A stretch of 64,000 nucleotides of DNA, from the NCBI GenBank assembly GCA_028335825.1, contig JAIOKI010000020.1, forward strand, positions 310,001 through 374,000, given 5' to 3'. Source of the DNA: Nosema muscidifuracis (taxonomy: Eukaryota > Microsporidia > Nosematidae). Under the pieces are notes generated by a model. That model was not told the origin of the DNA. It did no database searches and saw nothing but the letters and a program-made list of their open reading frames with translations. The first letter of the stretch is position 1; every line of letters starts with the position of its first letter. The translations under genes were made by a program, and so were the position numbers. Of the stretch, positions 19,007-29,222 are shown piece by piece.

Positions 19007-19834
19007 ATGTTCCAAACAATAAATAGGAAATTTAGAGAGATGAAGAATAACATCTTATCACAGAAAGTGAAAGGTAAATTTGTATCAACAAACCTATCAA
19101 AACATTTTTTTATTCTTTTTGTACTAAGTCTTGTATCCATTATCCTTGGCATTATATTGACAAACACTTATTACAATTTATATGAGACAGTTATTTCTTA
19201 TGATAAATCTACAACTTTATCTGTGTATTTACCACCATCTAAAATATATTTCTATATTCAGGTTGAAGAATTCTACCAGACAAATTTAAAGTACTCAAAA
19301 AGTATAAGTTTTAAACAACTTAAAGGAGAGAAAGATACGAATAATAAGCATACAGAACCATTAGACTCAAAAGGAAGACGAGATTATTATCCAGCGGGTA
19401 TCTTACCTAACACATTCTTTCAAGATAAATTTACTATTAATAATTTAGATATAAAGACTAATAAAATATCATGGAAGAGTATAATGAAACAAATAAAACC
19501 AACTGGATACACATTAGATGAAATAATAAATCCTCCGTTATGGAAGAAATATAAAGAAATTCCTGATCTAAAACATAATGAAAGATTCATTAATTGGATT
19601 TATACAGCTCCCTTTTATAATTTTAGAAAACTTTGGGGAATAATAGATGTGCAGAAAGAAGGTGTCTATAATTTGGAAGTAGTGTCTACGTATCCATATG
19701 GGAAGAAAAATGTAGTGTTTAGTGAAATGTCATGGGCAGGGACTAAAAATTATTTTTTATCTCTGTCTCTTATTTTACTTGGAGTATTAGGATTAATTTT
19801 TTCAGTATTGTTGTATAAAAAGATGTTTGATTGA
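19007..19834 (+). CDS. CDC50: CDC50/LEM3 family flippase beta subunit
   Basis: A 275-residue, two-span membrane protein, the CDC50 chaperone subunit of P4-ATPase lipid flippases. It is needed for their exit from the ER and for phospholipid asymmetry. Membrane spans lie at about residues 29-52 and 244-268. Between them is the lumenal domain with family motifs PAGILPNTFFQD, FINWIYTAPFYNFRKLWG and, before the last span, WAGTKNYFL. It is shorter than yeast Cdc50 (391). The last codons and the stop lie inside the first unit of a three-copy 79-base tandem repeat. The partner P4-ATPase is not in the window. Confidence 0.9.
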   Translation: MFQTINRKFREMKNNILSQKVKGKFVSTNLSKHFFILFVLSLVSIILGIILTNTYYNLYETVISYDKSTTLSVYLPPSKIYFYIQVEEFYQTNLKYSKSISFKQLKGEKDTNNKHTEPLDSKGRRDYYPAGILPNTFFQDKFTINNLDIKTNKISWKSIMKQIKPTGYTLDEIINPPLWKKYKEIPDLKHNERFINWIYTAPFYNFRKLWGIIDVQKEGVYNLEVVSTYPYGKKNVVFSEMSWAGTKNYFLSLSLILLGVLGLIFSVLLYKKMFD

Positions 19835-20033
19835 TAAAAAATTGAGTATATTCGTAATTTTTATTAAAGAATTAATTTTTTCATTATTGTTGTATAAAAA
19901 GATGTTTGATTGATAAAAAATTGAGTATATTTGTAATTTTTATTAAAGAATTAATTTTTTCAGTATTGTTGTATAAAAAGATGTTTGATTGATAAAAAAT
20001 TGAGCATATTCGTAATTTTTATTAAAGAATTAA
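19792..20033 (+). repeat. 79-bp tandem triplication spanning the CDC50 stop
   Basis: Three head-to-tail copies start at 19792, 19871 and 19950, each 79 bases and differing at a few sites. The first copy encodes the last 14 residues and stop of CDC50. The other two carry the same coding sequence (FSVLLYKKMFD-like) as untranslated echo downstream. Slippage or unequal exchange at the 3' end of the gene is the likely origin. Confidence 0.85.
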
Positions 20034-20186
20034 TATTACTAGCAAATAGTATAAATTATTCTCAATAATTTGATCAAATATTTTTTTTTGTTATTAATCA
20101 ACATAGAATTGTTTCGTAGATTTCCTTTAAAAAGACTTTAACGAAAAAATGCTAATCATTTTTTTCATAAAATTTTTTATTTTTTA

Positions 20187-20190
20187 CCCC
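20187..20190 (+). promoter_or_regulatory. CCCC start signal of eS26
   Basis: CCCC six bases before ATG 20197. It rules out the in-frame upstream start at 20149, whose translation would be hydrophobic spacer sequence. Confidence 0.65.
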
Positions 20191-20196
20191 AGAAAA

Positions 20197-20511
20197 ATGC
20201 CAGTTAAAAGAAAGAATCATGGAAAAAACAGAAAGAATAGAGGATCTTGTAAACCAGTCCAATGTGATAAATGTGGTAGATTAGTACCAAAAGACAAGGC
20301 TGTTAAGAGATTTAAAATAGTACCACTTATTGAAGCTGGATCTATGGATGATGTAAAAATTGCTTCCATATATGAAACTTTTGAAGTACCAAGGATGTAC
20401 TATAAAAACCAATATTGTATCGCATGTGCTTGTCATGCTAGAATAGTAAGAGTAAGAAGTAGACAAGGAAGAAAGATTAGATATGATGGAGAAAAGAGAA
20501 TGGTTAAATAA
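20197..20511 (+). CDS. RPS26: 40S ribosomal protein eS26
   Basis: A 104-residue ribosomal protein of the small subunit platform, near the mRNA exit channel. It begins [20 protein letters not shown] as in other eukaryotes. The zinc site CDKC with YCIACACH is complete. The conserved segment [19 protein letters not shown] is present. The family's C-terminal tail is short, typical of microsporidia. It is convergent with eRF3, 56 bases between the stops. Confidence 0.96.
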   Translation: MPVKRKNHGKNRKNRGSCKPVQCDKCGRLVPKDKAVKRFKIVPLIEAGSMDDVKIASIYETFEVPRMYYKNQYCIACACHARIVRVRSRQGRKIRYDGEKRMVK

Positions 20512-20567
20512 ATAATTTAATTAATTTTATATAAAAAGTGTACCTGTTTAAAAATAATCAGTTTTAA

Positions 20568-21830
20568 TTAAAAAATGTTTCTTATTACACCTACTCCAAG
20601 TGTTTTTTCTCCCAATCTAAGTGCAAATCTTTCTTTATTTTCTTCTTCCTTACATAAAACTATCTCCTTCTCTGTTTCTATTTTTACTAGAACTTTACTA
20701 CCTGCACGAATAAATCTCAATTTCTTATTTTCTAAGCTTCGTATTTCTTTGATTTTACATTGAACACTAAGAATTCCAATATGTAACATACAAATGAAAC
20801 CTGAACAAATTATAGATTCACATTCTAATACAGTAAGTCTACATGTAAACATACTACTTCCTGTATAAGTATCATTATCAACATCTACGAGTCTACTTCC
20901 TAAATTAAGATCATCATTATCACTTTTAATTTTTAATTTAACTGTATCTCCTGGAAATCCTTCATCGATTTCTACATCATCATTGTTATAGACAGCAGAA
21001 ATTTGAATTTTAATATTCTGAGGAATTGCTTTTATTATAGCATCTTTACGAATTACTCCACCATCTATTTTTCCACATATAATATTTGATCCCATTAGCT
21101 TAAGTTTCTCTATGACAGTTATATTTAATTTATCGTTAGCACGTTTTTTTATAGGTAACTGATCTAGATGATCAAAAAAAGTTGGTCCTTTGTACCATCC
21201 ACTCTTTTTAGTTCTAATATTATCACCTGTAAGTCCACTTACTGGTATAAAGAGTGTATCCTTGAATAAAAATTTGATATAAGATCCGATTTTTGTCTTA
21301 ATTTCATTAAACCTTTCTTCTGACCATTTCACGCTAGGATCATCCATCTTATTTACCAAAACAATTATTCTTTGTACTGTACCACTCTTCATAAGAAGAA
21401 TATGTTCACGTGTTTGACCTCCCTTTTCAAACCCAGCCTCGAATTCGTTAATACGAGCACTCACTACTAGAATTCCAATATCTGCACAATTAGCTCCACT
21501 TATCATTTCAAATACGTATTGTTTATGACCAGGAGCATCTAATATATTAATTTTACGAGATGGTAAATCAAAATTAGCCATACCAAGTTCAGTAGTCTTT
21601 CCTTTTTCTCTTTCTTCTGGGTTAGTATCCATACACCAACTTAAATACCAACTTTCTCTACCGCATTCTTTAGCAGAATTTTTGTATTTTTCTATAGTAC
21701 GTATATCAACTAAATCTTTTAGAAGAAGAATCTGACCACATAAAGTTGATTTACCTGCATCAACATGACCTACAAATATTATATTTACTACTTGTTTAGG
21801 TGATATTTTTAAATTATTAAGTTCTTCCAT
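20568..21830 (-). CDS. SUP35: Translation termination GTPase eRF3
   Basis: A 420-residue translational GTPase that partners eRF1 in peptide release. G1 GHVDAGKST, the eRF3-type switch I SWCMDTNPEEREKGKTTELG, G3 DAPGH, GFEKGGQTREH and G4 NKMD are all present, followed by two beta-barrel domains. KMDDPSVKWSEERFNEI and PVSGLTGDNI separate it from Hbs1 and EF-1alpha. It lacks the long Gln/Asn-rich N-terminal region of yeast Sup35 and starts nearly at the G domain. ATG 21830 follows AAACCCACC. Confidence 0.93.
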   Translation of the reverse strand: MEELNNLKISPKQVVNIIFVGHVDAGKSTLCGQILLLKDLVDIRTIEKYKNSAKECGRESWYLSWCMDTNPEEREKGKTTELGMANFDLPSRKINILDAPGHKQYVFEMISGANCADIGILVVSARINEFEAGFEKGGQTREHILLMKSGTVQRIIVLVNKMDDPSVKWSEERFNEIKTKIGSYIKFLFKDTLFIPVSGLTGDNIRTKKSGWYKGPTFFDHLDQLPIKKRANDKLNITVIEKLKLMGSNIICGKIDGGVIRKDAIIKAIPQNIKIQISAVYNNDDVEIDEGFPGDTVKLKIKSDNDDLNLGSRLVDVDNDTYTGSSMFTCRLTVLECESIICSGFICMLHIGILSVQCKIKEIRSLENKKLRFIRAGSKVLVKIETEKEIVLCKEEENKERFALRLGEKTLGVGVIRNIF

Positions 21831-22299
21831 GGTGGGTTTAAAAATAAATTTTTTTAGTTAAAAAAAGATATCTCTTTTCTATGTTGTATATTTCTTTGAT
21901 ATAATTTTAAATATTACTTTGATATTTTTTTATATTTGATATATTTATTTTAAATATTTCTTTGATATGTTTATTTTAGATACTACTTATAGATATTTTT
22001 ATATTTGATATGTTGTTGTTAGATACTACTTAAAGATTTTTTATATTTGATATATTTATTTTAGATACTACTTTGATTTTTTTATTTTAAATATTACTTT
22101 TATATGTTTATTTTTAATACTACTTATAAATCTTTTATATATAAACATAACAATTTTAATTTAAAGATAAATCCTGTCTTAGGTCAAGAAATTATATAAT
22201 CTTAACCTAGTCTTATTATAAATAAAATATCTTTAATAGAAGCTAATATTATAAATAATTTTTTTAATATCAGTTATATTTCTATGCAAATTAATTAAT
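21831..22299. repeat. AT-rich spacer between eRF3 and CDC23
   Basis: From about 21890 to 22140 loose repeats of roughly 50 bases combine TATTTGATAT, TTATTTTAGATACTACTT and TTTGATATGTTTATTTT. No gene is seen on either strand. Confidence 0.4.
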
Positions 22300-23637
22300 T
22301 TAAATCTTCTTCCCCATTTCATAATATTTTTTACTTTTTTCATCATCACACATTTTTCTATAATATTCCTCTAAAAATATACATATTTTTTTAACATCCT
22401 CATCTTTTTCTTTACACCCACACACATATCTCTCATAATATTCAGCACTCTCACAATACATTTTCATAGTCTTATACGTTTCAGCAATATATAAATATCC
22501 CATAACATCTTTAAGTTTAATACTTCGTTTAAAACATTTTATACCTTCTTCATAGTCTCTAAGCATTACATGTACATTACCTAGACCTAACCATATAAGT
22601 GAGTCATCTTTCTTATATTCTACAGATTTCTTATAATAAAATAAAGCTGTTTCGTAAACATTTAATATTTCATAAACTTTACCTAAAGAATACCATGCTC
22701 TGTAATCTTCTGTACAATATTTAATAGCATTAGTGTATGATAAGATAGATTTCTTATAATCTTTCATTTCTAAATACTCATGACCAATTAAAGTATAAAT
22801 TAATGAACTTGATGGATTAAGTTTTATACATAAATCATAATATTCAATAGCTTTAACATGATCTTTCTTATAACTATAAGTATTAGCTATCGAGCATAAT
22901 GTTTCTGACCGGTATTTATTTATTTCTAATAACTTGTACGATAAATCATACAAAAAAATATCTTTCTTTAAATACAATATATTAGAATATAAATCCATAT
23001 ATTCCACACTAAATATTTTCTTATTAAGTATTTTCTTAAACACTTCTTGTGATTTATTATATTCCCTTCTAAAATATAAAACAGCACCTTCTAAATTTAA
23101 ATATTCAGATTTTAATTTAAAAGATCGTTTATAGATCTGTTTTTTTACATACAACGTCATATAAAAATAATCTGAAAGTGGACCTGATATTTCCAATACA
23201 TTATCTGAAGTAGTGAGGTCAATTATAGCAAGATAAGCTTCCCAAAATAGATCATTTAATTTAGTAACTTCATACAAAATATTAATATCTTTATTAACTA
23301 GACCTACTAAATACATTAAAAAAGGGTCCATCTCTTCTTCTTTTAAAAGGTTTATATATTCAATTTTTTGATCTTTTTTTAACATAAATAAAGAATAATT
23401 CCGCATAAATATTGTACGTTGATTACAACAAGTACAGAATATCATTTTATTAATATGAAGTTTACTAATTTCACATAATAAATGATTGTAAGATAAAGAA
23501 TATTCTTTTAAGTTGATGTATGTTGTATAGAGTATGTCAGAAGGTTTGTATATAAGAGATGTTGAAGAAAGTTTTGTACGAATTTTTGTCAAAAAATCTA
23601 TTGTCTTGTACAGACCTCTAATAAAAAAATCATCCAT
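22300..23637 (-). CDS. CDC23: Anaphase-promoting complex subunit Apc8/Cdc23
   Basis: A 445-residue TPR protein of the anaphase-promoting complex scaffold. TPR units fill about residues 200-420. The blocks VEYMDLYSNILYLKKD, LLEINKYRSETLCSIANTYS, LIGHEYLEMKDYKKSILSYT and DYRAWYSLGKVYEILNVYET follow the Apc8 pattern more closely than Cdc16 or Cdc27. It is shorter than yeast Cdc23 (626), with the N-terminal region reduced. ATG 23637 follows GCCC by nine bases. An in-frame alternative start eight codons upstream is rejected because it would overlap that signal. Confidence 0.87.
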   Translation of the reverse strand: MDDFFIRGLYKTIDFLTKIRTKLSSTSLIYKPSDILYTTYINLKEYSLSYNHLLCEISKLHINKMIFCTCCNQRTIFMRNYSLFMLKKDQKIEYINLLKEEEMDPFLMYLVGLVNKDINILYEVTKLNDLFWEAYLAIIDLTTSDNVLEISGPLSDYFYMTLYVKKQIYKRSFKLKSEYLNLEGAVLYFRREYNKSQEVFKKILNKKIFSVEYMDLYSNILYLKKDIFLYDLSYKLLEINKYRSETLCSIANTYSYKKDHVKAIEYYDLCIKLNPSSSLIYTLIGHEYLEMKDYKKSILSYTNAIKYCTEDYRAWYSLGKVYEILNVYETALFYYKKSVEYKKDDSLIWLGLGNVHVMLRDYEEGIKCFKRSIKLKDVMGYLYIAETYKTMKMYCESAEYYERYVCGCKEKDEDVKKICIFLEEYYRKMCDDEKSKKYYEMGKKI

Positions 23638-24010
23638 AAAAAATATGGGCAAAAAAATCAAAAGATGTTAAGTTTATGGATTATATAAATTTCAACTATT
23701 TTATTATATAAATTATATATGATAATTATATAATGATATTTAAAATATATAAGATAATTATAAAAGATAATAATTATTTTATTAAGTAATTATAAAAGAT
23801 AATAACTATTTTATTAGGTGATTATAAAATATATATAAGATAATTATATAAATTATATAATATATAATAGATATAATGAAATATATATAAGATAAGTATA
23901 TAAATCATATAATGAAATATAATAATTATATAATATATAAAAGATAATTGTAAAAATGATATGATGATAGATTTTTTTATTTACCTTTAAGAAATTATTA
24001 ATAATTGAAC
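23638..24010. other. AT-rich spacer
   Basis: It holds the CCC signal of CDC23 at its left end (GGG at 23647-23649), then degenerate repeats of ATAAGATAATTATAAAAGAT and similar. No gene is seen. Confidence 0.4.
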
Positions 24011-24187
24011 TTAGTCCTTAGGATATGCAGATATCCAAGCCATAGTCAAAAATTCATCTTTTTCTAGTTCATCAAGTTGTATTTTAAGATTATTGTTAGT
24101 TTTACATACAATATTTATTTCTTTTTCCAAGTTTTCTATTATTTTGTCAAATTCTGTGCATATTTTTTCATGTTTCTCTAAATTCAT
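24011..24187 (-). CDS. Small coiled-coil protein, 58 aa
   Basis: A 58-codon frame starting MNLEKHEKICTEFDKIIENL and ending LTMAWISAYPKD. It is almost entirely a predicted helix with heptad-like leucine/isoleucine spacing. CCCC abuts the ATG (GGGG on the plus strand), the best form of the start signal in this window, so it is very probably a real gene. Its size and coiled-coil layout are like small subunits of the DASH/Dam1 ring or similar assemblies, but I see no diagnostic motif and do not assign it. Confidence 0.6.
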   Translation of the reverse strand: MNLEKHEKICTEFDKIIENLEKEINIVCKTNNNLKIQLDELEKDEFLTMAWISAYPKD

Positions 24188-24453
24188 GGGGATGTAATTT
24201 AAACAAATAAATTAAATTGAAAGGATAACATATTATAAGATGATAATCTTTTATAAAGTATTGTAAGACAATAATAGTATACTAAGAAAATAATAATATA
24301 ATCTTTTATAAAGATAATAATAATATATTAATACAATTATCTTCTATAAAGTATTGTAAGATAATAATAGTATACTAAGAAAATAATAGCATATAAAAGT
24401 ATACTAATAATATAATAATATAACATATAACAATATATAAAGAAATTAATTTA

Positions 24454-26175
24454 TTATATTATCCTCTTTAAAGGAAATTTAAATATGATAGCTAAGAACA
24501 TAGCAAATAAAAATACGCAAACTAACACAGGAGGTCCATAAATATCATCATAAGGTCCAGGATCTCTTCTTCTAATCATACCTGCACGCCAAAGATATAA
24601 ATATAAGGCATAGAAACTAAATACAATACTAACTATTATAAGTACAATTCCACCAAGTAAAGATTTATCTTTATCTATTCCTAACATAGCTGTACCTATT
24701 CCACCTAAAAATATTGCAAATTGTACCCAAGATAGAAAAGTTCTTTCATTTGCAAAGAAGACTTTTGGTTCTACACGTACTGGTATAGAAATTCTTTTAT
24801 TTTGTATATCAACAGGACTTAATTTCTCTGAATCAATTTCTTCTTCTGGTAATATATCTATAAGTACTTGATTATTGAATTCTTTATATTCTGTTTCATT
24901 CTCATAAGGATCTTTTAATATTTTTGTAGTCATCTGTGGTAACCAATAAGGAATATCTTTAATATCAGGGTAAAGTACAGACATTCCATGTAAATATTTA
25001 CTAAATTTATGTACATGTTCTACTAATGTACCTTTTATTAATTCTAATATCCAATCAGGTTTATCTTCTTCTAAGCATTGTGTCTTAACTTCTAATATAG
25101 CATATGGAAATTTAACTATTTCATCAATATTTGTATCAAGTCTTCTCCAATAATCTGTATTTTCTTTTATCATACATAAATCTGTATCTAAACTTATTCT
25201 TACTGATGAATCATTTGGTAATTGAAATGCTACTCTTTTATAACATGTTCTTACCATTGGTCTTAATTTTTTTAATACAATAGTAGTTTGTATTTCATCA
25301 TATAATAATTTAAGATCATCAGATTCTTCATTTAATTTAATAACGTCATTCCATACATCTTTACCAGAACAAAAATCCATAACTTTATTTTCATATAATT
25401 TAAATCTTAATTTTTTAGAACATTCTCCTGTCCAACCATCTTCATGTCTTTTTCTTTCTATAAATACTATATCAGATATTTCTTTACCATACCATCTTAT
25501 TCTTATAGCTTCAGAATGTTGTAATTTTTTAAGTCTATCATTATATAAACAATAATCTATACTATCAAAATATACACTACTTATATTAGTATCATGAGTA
25601 TTATAATCCCATTCTTCTATATCTTTATTAAATACATAAATAGGAAGATGTTGTAATACAAAGAATTTAAGAGTATTAACATTATTTTTATGTACCCAAT
25701 ATTTATCAGTTTTCCTTATAAAACAATTATTAGATTCTTTAGATTTCTTCTTATTTTTATTAGATAACATAATTTGACTAGATTTATAAATAAGATCATT
25801 CAATTTTTCAATTTCCTCTTCTTTTTCTCTAATAATTTTTCTATATTCTTTATAAAGATTTTCATTATTTTTTCTATCCCTTCTTTTAATAACTCTTCTA
25901 AATCCAGCTATATTAATTCTAATAAATTCTGTAAATATTCTTAATTCCTTATTAATTTCATTAAGTTTCTTTACTGATATTTTTTTATCAAGACGTCTGC
26001 TTAATTCTTCACTCTTAATATTAACAAATTCAAATACTTTATTAAAATTATTATTAATAAGTATTTTATAAGACTGTATATCCATATCCAAACTTTTTCT
26101 TAATAAAGAGTAATCCAAGTAATAATGTTTATAAGGTATATGCATATTCCTTTTTAAATATTTTTGGTATTTCAT
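24454..26175 (-). CDS. VTC4: VTC polyphosphate polymerase (SPX-VTC-DUF202), Vtc4-like
   Basis: A 573-residue vacuolar transporter chaperone subunit that makes inorganic polyphosphate from ATP. Residues 1-135 form an SPX domain with a basic cluster for inositol pyrophosphate binding (GFRRVIKRRDRK). The tunnel-shaped polymerase (about 155-430) keeps IRIRWYGK, VFIERKRH, RTCYKR, VRISLDTDL, ILEVKTQ and KFSKYLHG, that is, the Arg, Lys and Glu residues that distinguish catalytic Vtc4 from inactive Vtc2/3. Three C-terminal spans (DUF202, 480-570) start with FFANERTFLSWVQFAIFLGG. No CCC signal precedes the ATG, unlike most neighbours. Confidence 0.93.
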   Translation of the reverse strand: MKYQKYLKRNMHIPYKHYYLDYSLLRKSLDMDIQSYKILINNNFNKVFEFVNIKSEELSRRLDKKISVKKLNEINKELRIFTEFIRINIAGFRRVIKRRDRKNNENLYKEYRKIIREKEEEIEKLNDLIYKSSQIMLSNKNKKKSKESNNCFIRKTDKYWVHKNNVNTLKFFVLQHLPIYVFNKDIEEWDYNTHDTNISSVYFDSIDYCLYNDRLKKLQHSEAIRIRWYGKEISDIVFIERKRHEDGWTGECSKKLRFKLYENKVMDFCSGKDVWNDVIKLNEESDDLKLLYDEIQTTIVLKKLRPMVRTCYKRVAFQLPNDSSVRISLDTDLCMIKENTDYWRRLDTNIDEIVKFPYAILEVKTQCLEEDKPDWILELIKGTLVEHVHKFSKYLHGMSVLYPDIKDIPYWLPQMTTKILKDPYENETEYKEFNNQVLIDILPEEEIDSEKLSPVDIQNKRISIPVRVEPKVFFANERTFLSWVQFAIFLGGIGTAMLGIDKDKSLLGGIVLIIVSIVFSFYALYLYLWRAGMIRRRDPGPYDDIYGPPVLVCVFLFAMFLAIIFKFPLKRII

Positions 26176-26768
26176 GTTTTAATTAAATTTTTAGTTATTT
26201 ATAATTCATGCTGATACTTTGTTTTATAAAAAATGATTTTAATAAAAAAATAATATTTTAATAAAAAATATTAATTTTTTTTAATTTATACATTTTATGT
26301 ATAAATTAATTAATGTATGAAACTTTAAAATAATTGATTTAATTTAATCTTGTAATATAATGGATTGATTTAATCTTGTAATATAATGGATTGATTTAAT
26401 ACGACCTTGATAGAATGTTTTAGATGTTAATTTTGAGAGTTAAGGTTTAAGTAAAGTATATTTTATGTATTAAATTACTAAAATTATGACGTATAGTATT
26501 TTTATAATAGAATTTTCTTATATTTATATTTTTATAATAAGATTTTTATAATAATATTTTTAATTTATGTATAGAAAATATGATATTTTTATTTATGTAT
26601 ATGAAATATGATATTTTTATTTATGTATATAAAATATTACATTATAATTTATGTATATAAAATATCACACTATATTTTCTTATATTTATGTATATAAAAT
26701 ATAATATCTTTAAAATATGATATTTTTAATTATATAATATCTTTAAATAAGATTTTTTTTATCCCTTT
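26176..26768. repeat. AT-rich spacer between VTC4 and PSF2
   Basis: It includes a duplicated TTGATTTAATCTTGTAATATAATGGA-type unit (about 26335-26400) and many copies of TTTATGTATATAAAATAT (26560-26720). No gene. The right end holds the CCC signal of PSF2. Confidence 0.4.
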
Positions 26769-27284
26769 ATGCTAACCCCTCAAGAATTAAAATTTATTTC
26801 ATACGAAGAACTTATAGAAGTAGAACCATCTACTACCATAAATTCTCTATCTTTTATTCATAAACATTACCAAGACATAACTCCACTCTCAATATGTAAA
26901 CTTCCTCTTTATATAGCATTAGAACTTAAGAAATCTAATCTTGTACAAATTCGTCTTCCTCAATGTTATACACTTTCTGTCCTTAGTAAGATACATGAAA
27001 ATGAGATAAATAATGAGAAAGAATATTTAGAAATTAATCCTAATATGTTTAGTACAGGTAAAATTATAATTAATAATTCTTATAATACTGATAAGAAAGA
27101 AGAACTTATTGGGTTAATAGATAAAATTAAAGAAGTACGTAATAAGAAATCTTTAGTTGGATTAAGTAAGATGGAAGGAAGAGCTCTTAATTTAAATAAT
27201 TTGACTATGAGTGAATGGTATGAAATTAAAGAAATATTAATAAGACCTATGGAAGAGAGAAGGAAGATTTTTAAGAGTCAGTAA
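26769..27284 (+). CDS. PSF2: GINS complex subunit Psf2
   Basis: A 171-residue subunit of GINS, part of the Cdc45-MCM-GINS replicative helicase. The start MLTPQELKFISYEELIEVEP matches the Psf2 N-terminal domain. LPLYIALELKKSNLVQIRLP is the conserved A/B-domain junction, and LNNLTMSEWYEIKEILIRPM is the C-terminal helix. Length is slightly below yeast Psf2 (213). ATG follows TATCCCTTT. The next gene on the same strand looks like the licensing factor Cdt1, so two replication-start genes sit side by side. Confidence 0.9.
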   Translation: MLTPQELKFISYEELIEVEPSTTINSLSFIHKHYQDITPLSICKLPLYIALELKKSNLVQIRLPQCYTLSVLSKIHENEINNEKEYLEINPNMFSTGKIIINNSYNTDKKEELIGLIDKIKEVRNKKSLVGLSKMEGRALNLNNLTMSEWYEIKEILIRPMEERRKIFKSQ

Positions 27285-27721
27285 ATATTTTGATGGTGAT
27301 TTTAATATGTTTATTTTTTGATGAAGTTTTGATATGTTTCTATTGTTATTAATTTATATTTTGATGGGGTTTATTTTTTGATGGGTTTCTATTGTTATTA
27401 ATTTTTATTAATATGTTTATTTTTTGATGGGCTTATATCAATATTAATATTTTTTTTAATTTATAAGATCATAGACTTATATTAATACATTGAATATTTA
27501 TAAGACTATCTCCTTTTATAATAATTAAAGAATTTACTTCTAATAAATATTAAGTCTCAAACTTATTATAAATCTTTTAAATATATTTTATATTATAATA
27601 AAATCTACCATCTATTTTTCTAAAATCTTTTAATCATTACTGGTCTACCAGTAGTAAACAAATATTTTAACAGACTTTTATGCTTAAATAAATATTTTTT
27701 ATATTTTATGTATCCATAAAT
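27285..27721. other. AT-rich spacer between PSF2 and the Cdt1-like gene
   Basis: About 27295-27440 repeats TTATTTTTTGATGGG and TTTCTATTGTTATTAATTTT three times. The rest is featureless. No strong CCC signal occurs before the next ATG. Confidence 0.4.
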
Positions 27722-29086
27722 ATGAATGAGAATATTTATAAATTTATTAAGAAAAAGAAAATTAAGAAGAGTATTGATAAATGTGATATGAGTACAGAAA
27801 TTATAGTTAAGGAGATTGATGTTAAGAAATTTAAAATAGATTTTATTAATATGATTAAGGAGGAGGATGTCATTAAGGAGAAAGATATTGTCAGGGAGGA
27901 TGTCATTAAGGAAGATATTGTTAAGGAGGATATTATTAAGGAGGATATTATTAAGGAGGATATTATTAAGGAGGATATTAAGAAGGATATAATCAATAAT
28001 ATTGTTAAAAAAGATATTGTTAAGGAGAAAGATATTATTAAGGATATTAAGGAGGATATGGTCAATAATATTATTAAGGAAGATATTGTTAAGAAGGATA
28101 TGATTAATAATAAAATTGATAATATTGTTAATAATAATATTGATAATATGATTAATAATAATATTGATAATATTGTTAATAATAAAATAAATAAAATTGA
28201 TAATATTAATAAAATTGATGATATTGCTAATGAAAATTCTTTAAGTCTTCGTGATAGAGTTCTTAACTTTAAGAATATTAATAAATCAGAAATAAGATTT
28301 ACTTCACTAGATAAACATCTTAACCTCCCTAAAAAATATTTAAATCTAACTAGAATATTTAGAGTAATTCTTACCATACAAAAATATAATATTAATAGAG
28401 GATTATCAAATATATTTAGTAAATGTAAGAAATGTATAGAAGATGTATTAAAATTTAGAGTTAGTGTAGATGATATAGAAAAGATAAGGAATATAATTAA
28501 AGAAGATATTATTATTAAAGAAGTTGAAGTAGATGATATAAAAACATTTACTTATCTATTGAATTGTACAGTAGAAGATTTTGATAAGAAAGTATGGGAA
28601 TATTATCAGAATAATAAAGAAAATAATATAAAAGAAGGATCTATTAAAGAAAATATAATTGAAGAAAATAATATTAAAGAAGAATCTATTAAAGAAAATT
28701 CAATCAAAGAAGGATCTATTATAGAAAATATAATTGAAGAAAATAATATTAAAGAAGACTCAATTAAAGAAAATATAAAAAAATCATGTACAGTTAAAGA
28801 AAATATAAAAAAATATTCAAATATCCTTGACAGAATAAAAGAAAAAGAGAGATTAAGAAAAGAAGAATTTATTAAGAAATCTAAAGAAGAAGATAATTCA
28901 ATCTTTCTTAAGAAAATTGATATGTATTTTAAAAAAGAAAATAAGACTTGTATAAAAATAAATGAGATTATAAAAGTTTTTAATCTTTATGATGGAGAGA
29001 GATATTTAAGAAAATTATCAGTTAAGGAGAAATTATTTGATATAATAGAAATATCAGGGGAAGAATATTTAATAATTAAGAAATGA
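27722..29086 (+). CDS. Cdt1-like replication licensing protein with KED repeats
   Basis: A 454-residue protein. Residues 50-165 are a low-complexity tract of DIIKE/DIVKE and NNIDNIVN repeats, and a second repeat tract (NIKE, SIKE, EEN) lies at about 295-360. Between them LNLPKKYLNLTRIFRVILTI begins a helical domain resembling the central Cdt1 winged helix. The C-terminus has ILDRIKEKERLRKEEF, a hallmark of the Cdt1 C-terminal domain before its winged helix. Cdt1 loads MCM helicase at origins. Identity is moderate, based on these two anchors and the Psf2 neighbour. No CCC signal is obvious. Confidence 0.55.
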   Translation: MNENIYKFIKKKKIKKSIDKCDMSTEIIVKEIDVKKFKIDFINMIKEEDVIKEKDIVREDVIKEDIVKEDIIKEDIIKEDIIKEDIKKDIINNIVKKDIVKEKDIIKDIKEDMVNNIIKEDIVKKDMINNKIDNIVNNNIDNMINNNIDNIVNNKINKIDNINKIDDIANENSLSLRDRVLNFKNINKSEIRFTSLDKHLNLPKKYLNLTRIFRVILTIQKYNINRGLSNIFSKCKKCIEDVLKFRVSVDDIEKIRNIIKEDIIIKEVEVDDIKTFTYLLNCTVEDFDKKVWEYYQNNKENNIKEGSIKENIIEENNIKEESIKENSIKEGSIIENIIEENNIKEDSIKENIKKSCTVKENIKKYSNILDRIKEKERLRKEEFIKKSKEEDNSIFLKKIDMYFKKENKTCIKINEIIKVFNLYDGERYLRKLSVKEKLFDIIEISGEEYLIIKK

Positions 29087-29222
29087 ATTATGTAGAGTAG
29101 ATAATTTAATGTAAAATTAATAAAAATAATTTAATATAATAAAGTATAAAATAACTTAATAAATTTAATATAAATCTAATATAAAATAATAATAATAACA
29201 AAGTATAAATCCAATTTAAAAT

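Noticed and set aside
27736-28377. Minus-strand Ile/Leu/Ser-rich open frame
   Set aside because: Antisense shadow of the KED repeat tract of the Cdt1-like gene.
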